From Aneurinibacillus sp. REN35 (GTDB lineage Bacteria > Bacillota > Bacilli > Aneurinibacillales > Aneurinibacillaceae), in contig NZ_JBFTXJ020000007.1 of NCBI RefSeq assembly GCF_041379945.2, positions 62,001 to 126,000 of the forward strand: 64,000 nucleotides of DNA. The letters are read 5' to 3'. The notes beneath the pieces are model-generated. The model was not told where the DNA came from and did not search any database. It worked only from the letters and a program-made list of their open reading frames with translations. Shown here piece by piece: positions 56,200 through 64,000 of this stretch (its first letter is position 1; each line of letters begins with the position of its first letter). The position numbers were made by a program, and so were the translations under genes.

Positions 56200-57117
56200 T
56201 CATCTCCTCTGTTTCGGATCGAATGCATCCTGCAATCCATCACCAAGCATATTAAAAGCAAGCATAGTAACCGAAATAAAAAATGCCGGGAAGAACAGGC
56301 GCCACCAATGACCGGATAGAATGGTTGGAAGCGCATCATTGGCCATCACACCCCAACTTGCAAGCGGCGGCTGTACTCCCAATCCGAGAAAGCTTAGGAA
56401 TGCTTCCGCAAAAATGGCGGATGGAACGGTAAAGGTAAGCTGTACGATAATAATGCCAAGCGTATTCGGCAATAGATGCCGCCGGATGATGTACCACGGC
56501 TTTGCCCCCATGGTCCGAGCAGCTAGTACGTACTCTGAATTCTTTAGCTGTAGCACCTGCCCCCGAACCAGCCGCGCCATGCTAAGCCATCCGGTGGCGC
56601 TTAGCGCAATAATAATTGTCAGAAGTCCCGGCCCCATGACCACCATAAGAAGAATGACAATGAGCAGGTACGGAACCCCGTATAAGATATCGACAATACG
56701 CATCATGATATTGTCTGCTCTGCCACCTAGATAACCGGAGATTCCTCCATAAATAATGCCGATAAAAAAATCAATCAACGCGGCCATTACGCCAATAAAG
56801 AGGGAGATTTTAGCCCCGAATAAAATCCGGGCATATACATCTCGGCCTAAATCATCCGTGCCAAACCAATGTTCAGCGGAAGGAGCCTGATTCCCCTGCA
56901 AAAGCGACTGCTTCGAGTAGCTCTGATCGGTCAGCAGCGGACCGAAGATAGCAAGTGCGGAGACGAGCAGGATGACGACGAGTCCAAGCATTGCCAATTT
57001 GTTTTTACGCAGGCGCAGCCATGCATCCTGCCAATAGGTCAGCCGTGGACGCACCATTGCCTCGGCCGCTCCCGTATCCTTTTTCATCGGGACGAATAAA
57101 TCATTGGGTACCGCCAT
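56200..57117 (-). CDS. dppC: Dipeptide ABC transporter permease, DppC type
   Basis: 305 residues. N-terminal cytoplasmic tail, six helices and the BPD_transp_1 EAA loop in EYVLAARTMGAKPWYIIRRH. Typical of the C permease with an extracellular insertion after helix 1. It follows the DppB-type gene by one base. Confidence 0.93.
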   Translation of the reverse strand: MAVPNDLFVPMKKDTGAAEAMVRPRLTYWQDAWLRLRKNKLAMLGLVVILLVSALAIFGPLLTDQSYSKQSLLQGNQAPSAEHWFGTDDLGRDVYARILFGAKISLFIGVMAALIDFFIGIIYGGISGYLGGRADNIMMRIVDILYGVPYLLIVILLMVVMGPGLLTIIIALSATGWLSMARLVRGQVLQLKNSEYVLAARTMGAKPWYIIRRHLLPNTLGIIIVQLTFTVPSAIFAEAFLSFLGLGVQPPLASWGVMANDALPTILSGHWWRLFFPAFFISVTMLAFNMLGDGLQDAFDPKQRR

Positions 57118-57118
57118 A

Positions 57119-58051
57119 CTACCCCTCCTTCCTATGCAGCTTAATCCGCGGATCGATGATGCCGTATACTACATCGACAAGGAACATCAAGAATACAAGC
57201 AGCGCACTATAGAAGACCGTCGTTCCCATAATCACCGCATAATCGCGGTTATTAATGCCATCGACGAAATACTTACCCATGCCAGGAATTGCAAAAATCT
57301 TCTCAATTACAAAGCTGCCTGTCAAAACATTGGCGAGCAAAGCGCCTAAAAGCGTTACGACCGGAAGCACTGCATTGCGCAGCGCATGCTTAAATATGAT
57401 CACGGCAGGCGATAATCCTTTTGCCCTTGCTGTCTCAATATAATCTTGATTCAACACTTCAATCATATTGGCCCGTGTCATCCGGGCAATTAGCGCAAGA
57501 GGTCCTGTTGCCAGCGCTAGCGCAGGAAGCACCATATGCTTCCATGTTCCCCATGAGGCGACAGGCAGCAGCTTCCACTCAACTGCCACATATTTAATTA
57601 ATAGCGTGGCGACAATAAAGTTCGGCACCGCTATACCGATAACCGCAAAGACCATCGCCATATAATCAATCAGTTTGTTATGCCGCAATGCGGCCACGGT
57701 ACCAAGTGCCACCCCGGATATAATGGCAAAACCAAGCGCAAACATCCCTAATTGGAAGGAGACAGGGAAACCTCGTTCAATCATGTTGTTAACGGTATCC
57801 GGATAATGCTTAATCGATGGCCCTAAGTCCAGCATGACAAGCGACTTCAAATACAGCACATATTGGACGCCAAGCGGCTTATCTAGGTTATAGTGCGCCA
57901 TCATGTTCTGCAGAACAATCTCATTCGTCTCCTGTCCATCCCGCTGGAACGGCGAGCCGGGAACCATATGCATCAAGAAAAATGTCGCCGTAACAATAAG
58001 CCACAACGTAATGATCATGGAGATGAATCTCCGCAGCAAAAACGACCCCAT
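57119..58051 (-). CDS. dppB: Dipeptide ABC transporter permease, DppB type
   Basis: 310 residues from ATG 58051 after GGAGGTGAGG. FLLRRFISMIITLWLIV and the EAA loop DYIETARAKGLSPAVIIF are diagnostic. First gene of the minus-strand cluster dppB-C-D-E-ykfB-C-D. The dppA (D-aminopeptidase) gene that leads the B. subtilis operon is not here. Confidence 0.93.
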   Translation of the reverse strand: MGSFLLRRFISMIITLWLIVTATFFLMHMVPGSPFQRDGQETNEIVLQNMMAHYNLDKPLGVQYVLYLKSLVMLDLGPSIKHYPDTVNNMIERGFPVSFQLGMFALGFAIISGVALGTVAALRHNKLIDYMAMVFAVIGIAVPNFIVATLLIKYVAVEWKLLPVASWGTWKHMVLPALALATGPLALIARMTRANMIEVLNQDYIETARAKGLSPAVIIFKHALRNAVLPVVTLLGALLANVLTGSFVIEKIFAIPGMGKYFVDGINNRDYAVIMGTTVFYSALLVFLMFLVDVVYGIIDPRIKLHRKEG

Positions 58052-58097
58052 TTCCTCACCTCCGCTATTCACTCTGAATGAAATTCTCAATACAAAA

Positions 58098-58155
58098 AAC
58101 CCAGCAAATGAAAAGCACCGCGACGTCTATCGCACTCATCATCTGCTGGGTTTTA
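58098..58155. terminator. Hairpin between DUF3870 gene and dppB
   Basis: AACCCAGCA and TGCTGGGTT frame a 37-base loop, with TTTT on plus and six T on minus. Terminator of the DUF3870 transcript and possibly an attenuator for dpp. Extra pairs (ATGA/TCAT) lengthen the stem. Confidence 0.65.
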
Positions 58156-58226
58156 TTTACGTGTATGTATGCATACGGATAAATAAAGCAGCGCCTACTA
58201 TTCAGTTGTACAGATATGCATCACTC

Positions 58227-58574
58227 TTACGATACAGACTCTGTATTCGTCTTAATTGCTTTATACTTCTTCTGCGCATCCTTATAAGCCACAATTAATG
58301 CCTTCTGTGATGAACCGTGATAACGGCGGCGAATCTCACCTGCCATCGCTTCTGTCTCCCATATCGTGCGCCCTACAAAGATTGAGCGCACAAAATCAGA
58401 TGTAAGCGGAATGGTAGATGAACAGCCCGCGTCAATAATCTTATCGCTGCGGCAATCAATCACCAGCCCAATAAAAAACGCATTATACTGCTGGGTGATC
58501 GGATTGTTAATCGACGATTGCGCATCGCCTACGATATAGATAGAATCGGCATCATACAGCACAGAAGTCCTCAT
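58227..58574 (-). CDS. DUF3870 domain protein
   Basis: 115 residues if ATG 58574 is used. SIYIVGDAQSSINNPITQQY, FFIGLVIDCRSDKIIDAGCS and FVRSIFVGRTIWETEA follow DUF3870. The longer frame to 58703 has no ribosome site and no similarity, so it is dropped; the exact start is uncertain. The family is often beside amino-acid or peptide catabolism genes, consistent with its place before the dpp cluster. Confidence 0.72.
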   Translation of the reverse strand: MRTSVLYDADSIYIVGDAQSSINNPITQQYNAFFIGLVIDCRSDKIIDAGCSSTIPLTSDFVRSIFVGRTIWETEAMAGEIRRRYHGSSQKALIVAYKDAQKKYKAIKTNTESVS

Positions 58575-58730
58575 TTCTCCGCTATACGGCCAGGCTCCCC
58601 GGGATGTCCAAAGGAACGCTTCAGACGACCGGCTTCCTGCATAGCGGCGACTAGTTCTAGGCTTAATTTTAACAGAAAATAATGTATTTTGTAAATAATA
58701 CAATTCGGATTATTTGTCTATATTTTCTTT

Positions 58731-59879
58731 CTATTTGGTATACAGTGTTCGACAGATTTCTTCTTCCGCCGTAAAAAAAGCCCCGCCTTTTCGCTGGATA
58801 AGTCCATTCATAAGATAAATCACACCTCGTTTTGCCTCCTTGTCAAAATACATACCAGAGAGAAGCCCGTATGCATCTCCTGCATGTCCGATGAGCAATC
58901 GATTCGGCACCAGATCTTCCGTAATATGAAAGTTCAATCCCGATTTGCAAAAGAAACGATCCGCTGAATGACCGCTCCACTGCACACTATGCATCTGCTT
59001 GCATGTTCCCTGCTGCAAGATACGTACACCATTCCATGCGCCGTCATGCAGATGCGCCAGCATGAACCTGCTCAAATCGGACGCATGCGTACGCACACCG
59101 CCCTGCGGTCCGAAGATGGAACCGTTTGTTCCGGGTACATAGCGGCTGTAATCAATGCTCGCTGGCTTAATACCCCGGTACTCATCCATACTCGCATGGA
59201 ATGCTTTCTTCTCTTCATCGTATTCATACAAGACCGCAATCCTGTCCATCTGCTGGTAATCCTGAATCGCGAAGCTTGTATCCTTCATGCCAAGCGGTGT
59301 AAAAATATGTTGTTGGCAATACAGATCAAAGCGCTGGCCTGATTGTTTTTCTATAATGGTTGCAAGAATGATAGCGCCCAGATTCGAATATTCGAACCGC
59401 CCGTTATCTTCCGGCGGGTACGCCCCCCAGAGATCTTCCGTATAATAACGCCCTTGCGGGAGTAAAAGCTCTCGTAGGTCCAACATAGGCGGGTTCTCAC
59501 TTCGGGAAGCGATTACAAAATCAACATACACATCCTGTAAACTAGATGTATGCGTCATCAATTGTCGCAGCGTAACAGGGTGTTCAGGATAGCCAGGATT
59601 ACGCAGCTTATATCCTACATACTCTCCCACCTCCCTATCAAGATCGCATAAGCCTTGCTCAACAAGCTGCATGAGCGCGGTTGCGGTGATTGTCTTGGAA
59701 ATCGATGCTGCCCGAAACACCGTATCATGCGTTACCGGTATTCGTCGGTCGTAATCCGCCCATCCATAGCTGCCACGCCAGCATATATCCTGCCCTTGCA
59801 CTACAGCCGCAGATAGGCCGATTACTTGATGGGCAGCCATAATTTCTTTTATCCGTGCATCCACTCGCTTCATCTCCAC
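58731..59879 (-). CDS. Serine hydrolase, beta-lactamase (class C/AmpH-like) family
   Basis: 382 residues. SxxK motif SISK near residue 60 in FRAASISKTITATALMQL, Tyr motif YSNLG near 165 and LLIGHAGDAYG near 345 in place of the KTG/HxG motif. No signal peptide, so cytoplasmic: D-aminopeptidase or esterase rather than resistance enzyme. Location just upstream of the muropeptide cluster makes a peptide substrate plausible, perhaps in place of the missing DppA. Confidence 0.82.
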   Translation of the reverse strand: MEMKRVDARIKEIMAAHQVIGLSAAVVQGQDICWRGSYGWADYDRRIPVTHDTVFRAASISKTITATALMQLVEQGLCDLDREVGEYVGYKLRNPGYPEHPVTLRQLMTHTSSLQDVYVDFVIASRSENPPMLDLRELLLPQGRYYTEDLWGAYPPEDNGRFEYSNLGAIILATIIEKQSGQRFDLYCQQHIFTPLGMKDTSFAIQDYQQMDRIAVLYEYDEEKKAFHASMDEYRGIKPASIDYSRYVPGTNGSIFGPQGGVRTHASDLSRFMLAHLHDGAWNGVRILQQGTCKQMHSVQWSGHSADRFFCKSGLNFHITEDLVPNRLLIGHAGDAYGLLSGMYFDKEAKRGVIYLMNGLIQRKGGAFFTAEEEICRTLYTK

Positions 59880-59993
59880 CTTTCTTTTCCCAATAAAAAT
59901 ATGAGATGCTCCTAAGCTAGCACCTATTCAACCTATAAATTACCATATTATTTGATGCTCAGAGAAAGTAATTTTCAAAAAACAAATTCCTTA

Positions 59994-60151
59994 TTGACAT
60001 ATCGGAATAATACATTTATGATTAGACACAACTTCATATCCACGATCATTTCTTATCCAGAGAGACTGAGGGATCTGGCCCAATGACGTCTCAGCAACCT
60101 GTCTTATACAAGGTGCTACCTCCAGCAGAAGCTTTATTCTGGCAGATAAGA
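59994..60151 (+). promoter_or_regulatory. Promoter and SAM-I (S-box) riboswitch
   Basis: TTGACA (59994) and TATGAT (60017) are 17 bases apart. The S-box starts at CTTATCCAGAGAGACTGAGG (about 60052), with GGCCCAATGACGTCTCAGCA, the P3 loop region and the closing GATAAGA at 60145-60151. It is followed by an intrinsic terminator, so SAM binding should stop transcription, while methionine limitation allows it. Confidence 0.93.
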
Positions 60152-60170
60152 GGAACGAATGCATGCAACC

Positions 60171-60202
60171 ATCCTCTTCTCTTGTGAGAAGAGGATTTTT
60201 TA
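60171..60202 (+). terminator. Terminator of the SAM riboswitch
   Basis: ATCCTCTTCTC and GAGAAGAGGAT with loop TTGT, then six T. Its 5' arm can pair with GATAAGAGG of the aptamer to form the antiterminator. Confidence 0.92.
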
Positions 60203-60280
60203 TTGTCGAGAAGCAGTGCATGGAACTCTTATCAACGTTAAACCAAGTAAACCTATATACAAAAAAGGAGTGTGAACACA

Positions 60281-61912
60281 ATGACAACGGTTGGATATTG
60301 GTTTGTGTCTTTAGCTGTCGCCTATACGGTTCTTCTTATTTCCATCGGCCGAATTGCCCGTAGAAAAGCAGCCGGCGGCAGCGGATATTTCGTAGGCGGC
60401 AGGAATTTTACTACACTATTCGTAGCAGTATGTATTACAGGCTTATTCTCAGGGTCTTCTTTCATCTCTATTATTGAGCTCTCTTATCTCAAAGGGGTAT
60501 CTGCCGTGTGGTACGGTGTAGCTGAAACGCTGCAAGTACTGCTCATCGCTACACTACTGATCGCCCCTTTCCGTAAAAAACTTATCATTACTGTATCCGG
60601 ATTGATCGGTGATCACTTTGGCCGCAAAGCACGGGCGCTTGGCGGTGCCATTACCGCTTTTGCCTTCCCGATGTGGTCGGTAGCCACAGCGTTAGCCTTC
60701 GCTTCGGCGCTCCATGTATTTACCGGTATTTCCTTACTCGTTTCGGTAGCACTGACAGCTGTATTGCTGTTTGCATATCTGCAATTTGGCGGTATGTGGG
60801 CCATCGGCTACACACAGCTACTGAATACGATCGTCTTCTATATTATGCTTGTCATCGGCTTTGCGGCTGTACTTATTTATCCGGGAATTGACGGACTTAA
60901 GGAATTTGCGGCAGCCAAACCGCACATGTACTCTCCTGCGGGTGCAGGCATTCAGACGATTGTAGCCTGGTTCGGTACGTTTCTCGTCAACGTCGTATTA
61001 GCACAAGCAGCATTCCAGATGGCACTATCATGCCGTACACCAGAAGAAGGGAAACGCGGCCTATTATGGGCAGCCGTTCTTGGCATCCCGCTCATCATCG
61101 GAGCGGTTGTCTTTGGCTTGGCAGCAGCAAGCGTGATTCCAGATGAGACGCGTGGGTTGATTGCCATTCCACAGTATTTGATGCAGGCCCTGCCGGCACC
61201 GCTCGTCGCTTTATTCTTCCTCGGCTTCTGGGCTTGTGCGTTGAGCTGGGGCGCACCCTGCCAGTTCTCTGGGGCCACAAGCCTTGGCAAAGACGTCGGG
61301 GAAGCCATCCATCCAGGACAGAGCGAGCAGACATACATCCGCTATACGAAATGGTCTCTGGCAGCCCTTACGGTACTAATGGTCATCTTCGCCTCACTGC
61401 GGGCCGAGCAATCCGCATGGTGGAACGTTCTTGCCTGGGTCACACGCAATTCCGCAACATTCGCACCCGTCGTTGCAGCGCTGTTCTGGCCGCTCGCTAC
61501 ACGACGTGCTGTACTTGCATCTATGGCAGCAGGTACATTCACCGGTCTGCTCTGGTATTATTTGAGCGGCTGGCAGATTAGCAGCTTTTTCTTGAACACA
61601 CACCCTGTATGGCCGGGCATGATCGCCAATATGCTAACACTCATACTCATAACGATTGCAGAGAATAGCGGCCGCATCACCTGGAACCTGCACACGTCAC
61701 GCAGCGCACTTGGCAGGATATGCCTCGCTACAGGTATTGTATTCGTAGGAATAATCAGCTTTGCTTTTTCCTGGCTCTATCAAACAGGATTATTGGGATT
61801 GTGCCTGTTTATCGTAGTAATTAGCGCCTTCTTCACGCTGATGACATTCACATCCGCTAAAGATCCGGAAGCAATGTATACACAAGAAGTTAAAAAGGCT
61901 TCGGCACAATAA
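60281..61912 (+). CDS. Sodium:solute symporter family transporter under SAM riboswitch
   Basis: 543 residues with about 13 membrane helices, SSS family (VGYWFVSLAVAYTVLLISIG; GGSGYFVGGRNFTTLFVAV; FSGSSFISIIELSYLKGV). Start ATG 60281, ten bases after AAAAAGGAG. The S-box makes methionine, a methionine precursor or a related sulfur compound the likely cargo. SSS proteins are not the usual S-box transporters (MetNPQ, MetT), so this may be a less known uptake route. It is co-transcribed with the OsmC gene. Confidence 0.9.
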   Translation: MTTVGYWFVSLAVAYTVLLISIGRIARRKAAGGSGYFVGGRNFTTLFVAVCITGLFSGSSFISIIELSYLKGVSAVWYGVAETLQVLLIATLLIAPFRKKLIITVSGLIGDHFGRKARALGGAITAFAFPMWSVATALAFASALHVFTGISLLVSVALTAVLLFAYLQFGGMWAIGYTQLLNTIVFYIMLVIGFAAVLIYPGIDGLKEFAAAKPHMYSPAGAGIQTIVAWFGTFLVNVVLAQAAFQMALSCRTPEEGKRGLLWAAVLGIPLIIGAVVFGLAAASVIPDETRGLIAIPQYLMQALPAPLVALFFLGFWACALSWGAPCQFSGATSLGKDVGEAIHPGQSEQTYIRYTKWSLAALTVLMVIFASLRAEQSAWWNVLAWVTRNSATFAPVVAALFWPLATRRAVLASMAAGTFTGLLWYYLSGWQISSFFLNTHPVWPGMIANMLTLILITIAENSGRITWNLHTSRSALGRICLATGIVFVGIISFAFSWLYQTGLLGLCLFIVVISAFFTLMTFTSAKDPEAMYTQEVKKASAQ

Positions 61913-61948
61913 CCAAGTCTAGTAATAGAAGTAAGGAGGAATTATATA

Positions 61949-62416
61949 ATGACAACAACCAAAGAAAACGACGCAACAAAAGAGATTCGAAAAGTACGCG
62001 CCCAAACAGAATGGGTACATGGTTTTGAAACGGTACAGCATATACGTGACTTCGCCTTCACCATCGACGAGCCGGAGAAAATCGGCGGTACAAACAAAGG
62101 GCCGACTCCGCTCGAATATGTGCTCGGTGCTTATAACGGCTGTCTGCAAGTTGTCATTGAGACGATTGCCCGTGAACTTGGCGTGCATATTGTAGCAATC
62201 TCCTTATACAGCGAAGGTACAGTAGATCGGCGCGGTATGTTCGGAACAGCCGATGTCTCTCCTCATTTTCAACAGATTCGCACTACTATAGAAATAGAGG
62301 CAGCAGGCAAGGAAAAACTCGAAGAACTCAAGAAAAAGCTGTACCAACGATGCCCGATGTACAACTTAATCAAAGACGCAGGCATTGAACAGGAAATCAT
62401 TTGGAAAGTCAAATAA
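61949..62416 (+). CDS. OsmC family protein
   Basis: 155 residues. Two conserved cysteines are in AYNGCLQVVIETIA (about residue 71) and YQRCPMYNLIKD (about 138), the OsmC/Ohr peroxidase pair. Sits 36 bases after the symporter, so it is under the same SAM riboswitch. OsmC members reduce organic hydroperoxides; here sulfur-compound handling is possible. Confidence 0.88.
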   Translation: MTTTKENDATKEIRKVRAQTEWVHGFETVQHIRDFAFTIDEPEKIGGTNKGPTPLEYVLGAYNGCLQVVIETIARELGVHIVAISLYSEGTVDRRGMFGTADVSPHFQQIRTTIEIEAAGKEKLEELKKKLYQRCPMYNLIKDAGIEQEIIWKVK

Positions 62417-62457
62417 GAAAAGGGGGCCGGATCATACATCGCGGCTCCCCTTTTCTT
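62415..62457. terminator. Bidirectional terminator
   Basis: AAGAAAAGGGGGCCG and CGGCTCCCCTTTTCTT; separates the OsmC gene and the protease gene. Confidence 0.85.
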
Positions 62458-62464
62458 ATCCAAA

Positions 62465-64000
62465 CTACTTAAATAATCTTATTGATCCTGCTGAGTTGTC
62501 TTTCGCCTCTCCCGTCACTTCGAATTTCAAGCCATGCTGCGGGATCAGACGCCCCGCATCCGGGATGGACGAGTCAAGATACGATTGTGCATCATTAAAT
62601 GTTCTAACCCCTGCAAACCCTGGTGAAACAATCGTACCCCAGCGAGCGCTTGTATACTCCCAAGCAGGTGCTTTATCGAAGGAGAAAGCGGCATCCGCAA
62701 TCTGATAACGCGTTGAATTTGCCGTCGTCTTCTGGCCATCCGCATTGAAATACAACACATTATGAGCATGCGAATCCACTACTCCGAGGAAACCTTCTCC
62801 CGGATGTGCACCTACCCAATTGTCTGTATGACTCTCATCTGCATACCAGACCAATAGACCCGTATTGTATTTAGCTCCACGTGCATAGGCCAGCGCCCTG
62901 TCAGCTCCGGCATAGTTACGCCACTCCAACAAATAATAATTCTTAGCAAGACTCTTACCGTTCGAGCGGACAAAACCATCCAATTCAAACTTCGGTGCTT
63001 CTTCGGCATCATCACTGAACACCACCTGTTCGTCCACTGTCAATACCGCACGATCCAGCAGGAATCCGTTTAATGCCAACCCACCATCTGTTATATAGTT
63101 AAAGCGCAGTTTTACTTTTTGGCCTGCATAAGCACTAAGATCAATCGTCTCATCAACCCAACCATGCGTATCGTCATCGTATGCCGCGAGGTTGGTCCAT
63201 GTCTGTCCACCATCCGTACTGGCATCAATATACAAGTAATCATAGCCCGTCTCGATCTGTCGGTACGCTTTGTATTCAAATACTGCCGTCTTCGCATCAA
63301 CCAGATCGAATTCCGGTGAATACATTGCCGTATTCAAATCATCTCCCTTTGTACTAAAGTACGAATACGCTCCTTCAAACGGCGCTACTCCCTGCACTTC
63401 TTTATCCGGTACATTTACCTTTATCATACCTGGCCGCTTTGATTTGGTTACGCTTTGATCAATAACCGTCCTCAAGCCCCGTGAGGTGATATCTTCAGCA
63501 TCTACTTCCTTTATGTTAGCCCAGTTGCCGCCCATCGTTGTTTGAAAGAATAGCTTATTCTGTGGGCTGAAGCTTGTCGGTGCCGTACCCGCGATCTTAC
63601 CTGCCCAGCTTCCTCCACTCATAATTGACCAGACGCCCACCGGCTCACCCTGTCCGCTATACTGCGTATCATATTCATCAGGAAGACCTAGATCATGACC
63701 GAACTCATGTGCAAATACGCCGGTCGCTCCATCTTCCGGTTCAATCGTATAATCGTATGCCGCCATCTGTCCGCCCCAATTCGGACTGTTCGATATCGTA
63801 TTCGGCACTGCATATACTCCGTCAAGCGTCCAACGATGCGACCAGATTGCATCATCGCCAAGCTGGCCTCCGCCGGCCTCTTGTCCCGTTCCGGCATGAA
63901 TAATCATTAGATGATCAATTAGCCCGTCCGGTTCATTCAGATTTCCGTCTCCATCCAGATCATATTGGTCAAAACGATCATACTCAGCTAGATTAATACC
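62465..64000 (-). CDS. inhA: Immune inhibitor A-type M6 metalloprotease, partial
   Basis: 511 residues visible; the frame is open to the window edge, so the N-terminus (signal and propeptide) is missing. FAHEFGHDLGLPDEYD holds the zinc motif HExxHxxGxxD; DLDGDGNLNEPDGLIDHLM is a calcium-like loop; a MAM/jelly-roll-like region (YDYLYIDASTDGGQTWTNLA, KLRFNYITDG) follows. Secreted protease degrading antibacterial peptides and host matrix in related bacilli. Ends GSIRLFK. Confidence 0.9.
   Translation of the reverse strand, partial: GINLAEYDRFDQYDLDGDGNLNEPDGLIDHLMIIHAGTGQEAGGGQLGDDAIWSHRWTLDGVYAVPNTISNSPNWGGQMAAYDYTIEPEDGATGVFAHEFGHDLGLPDEYDTQYSGQGEPVGVWSIMSGGSWAGKIAGTAPTSFSPQNKLFFQTTMGGNWANIKEVDAEDITSRGLRTVIDQSVTKSKRPGMIKVNVPDKEVQGVAPFEGAYSYFSTKGDDLNTAMYSPEFDLVDAKTAVFEYKAYRQIETGYDYLYIDASTDGGQTWTNLAAYDDDTHGWVDETIDLSAYAGQKVKLRFNYITDGGLALNGFLLDRAVLTVDEQVVFSDDAEEAPKFELDGFVRSNGKSLAKNYYLLEWRNYAGADRALAYARGAKYNTGLLVWYADESHTDNWVGAHPGEGFLGVVDSHAHNVLYFNADGQKTTANSTRYQIADAAFSFDKAPAWEYTSARWGTIVSPGFAGVRTFNDAQSYLDSSIPDAGRLIPQHGLKFEVTGEAKDNSAGSIRLFK

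Overview
The window reads as chromosome of an endospore-forming Bacillales bacterium. The evidence is a gerA-type germinant receptor operon, a YjcZ-family spore peptide, a Spo0E-like phosphatase gene behind a Spo0A-box match, a glcU-gdh pair, a SinI-type anti-repressor, Bacillus-like AAGGAGG ribosome sites and frequent TTG/GTG starts. Gene content (InhA-type M6 protease, dpp-ykf muropeptide cluster, paired NSS transporters) fits the Aneurinibacillus/Brevibacillus/Paenibacillus side of the order. The genus is an inference from gene content only.

Layout. (1) 0-6.3 kb: end of a hydantoinase-B/oxoprolinase-like gene, an NCS1 permease with an unusual cysteine-rich tail, a sigma-54 activator and a PxpB/PxpC-like pair, probably one lactam/hydantoin catabolic locus. 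(2) 6.3-10.2 kb: acyl-CoA dehydrogenase and class III CoA-transferase behind a structured leader, an Lrp regulator and an isochorismatase-like hydrolase. (3) 10.4-16 kb: chemoreceptor and a gerA-gerB-gerC receptor operon. (4) 16-24 kb: small regulators, including two class I cyclic-di-GMP riboswitches about 0.8 kb apart, one in front of a SinI-like anti-repressor and one in front of a 54-residue IS3-OrfA-like helix-turn-helix protein; then a FabF-type synthase divergent from an MmyB-like regulator, and an SDR enzyme. (5) 24-31 kb: AT-rich accessory segment with a HEPN-like/Sel1 protein, DinB protein, Vat-type acetyltransferase, a ParB-like gene broken by an in-frame TGA, and a 2.8-kb stretch bounded by an intact rlmCD 3' end and a second degraded rlmCD 3' end, as expected for integration into that gene. 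(6) 31-48.5 kb: housekeeping (rlmCD, zinc efflux czcD with its ArsR repressor, lplA, uppP, a BCCT transporter with a switch-like leader, Hsp20, two NSS transporters, corA). (7) 48.6-50.3 kb: glcU-gdh. (8) 50.3-60 kb: an operon-like cluster on the minus strand for uptake and breakdown of murein peptides (dppB, C, D, E then ykfB, C, D), with a DUF3870 protein and a serine hydrolase upstream. (9) 60-62.4 kb: SAM riboswitch controlling an SSS-family symporter and an OsmC protein, so probably sulfur or methionine metabolism. (10) 62.5-64 kb: secreted M6 metalloprotease cut by the window edge.

The most unusual part is the 19.3-20.4 kb interval: two cyclic-di-GMP aptamers attached to two very small DNA-binding or anti-repressor proteins. 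This suggests a local second-messenger switch for a lifestyle decision. No rRNA, tRNA, CRISPR array or intact insertion sequence was seen.
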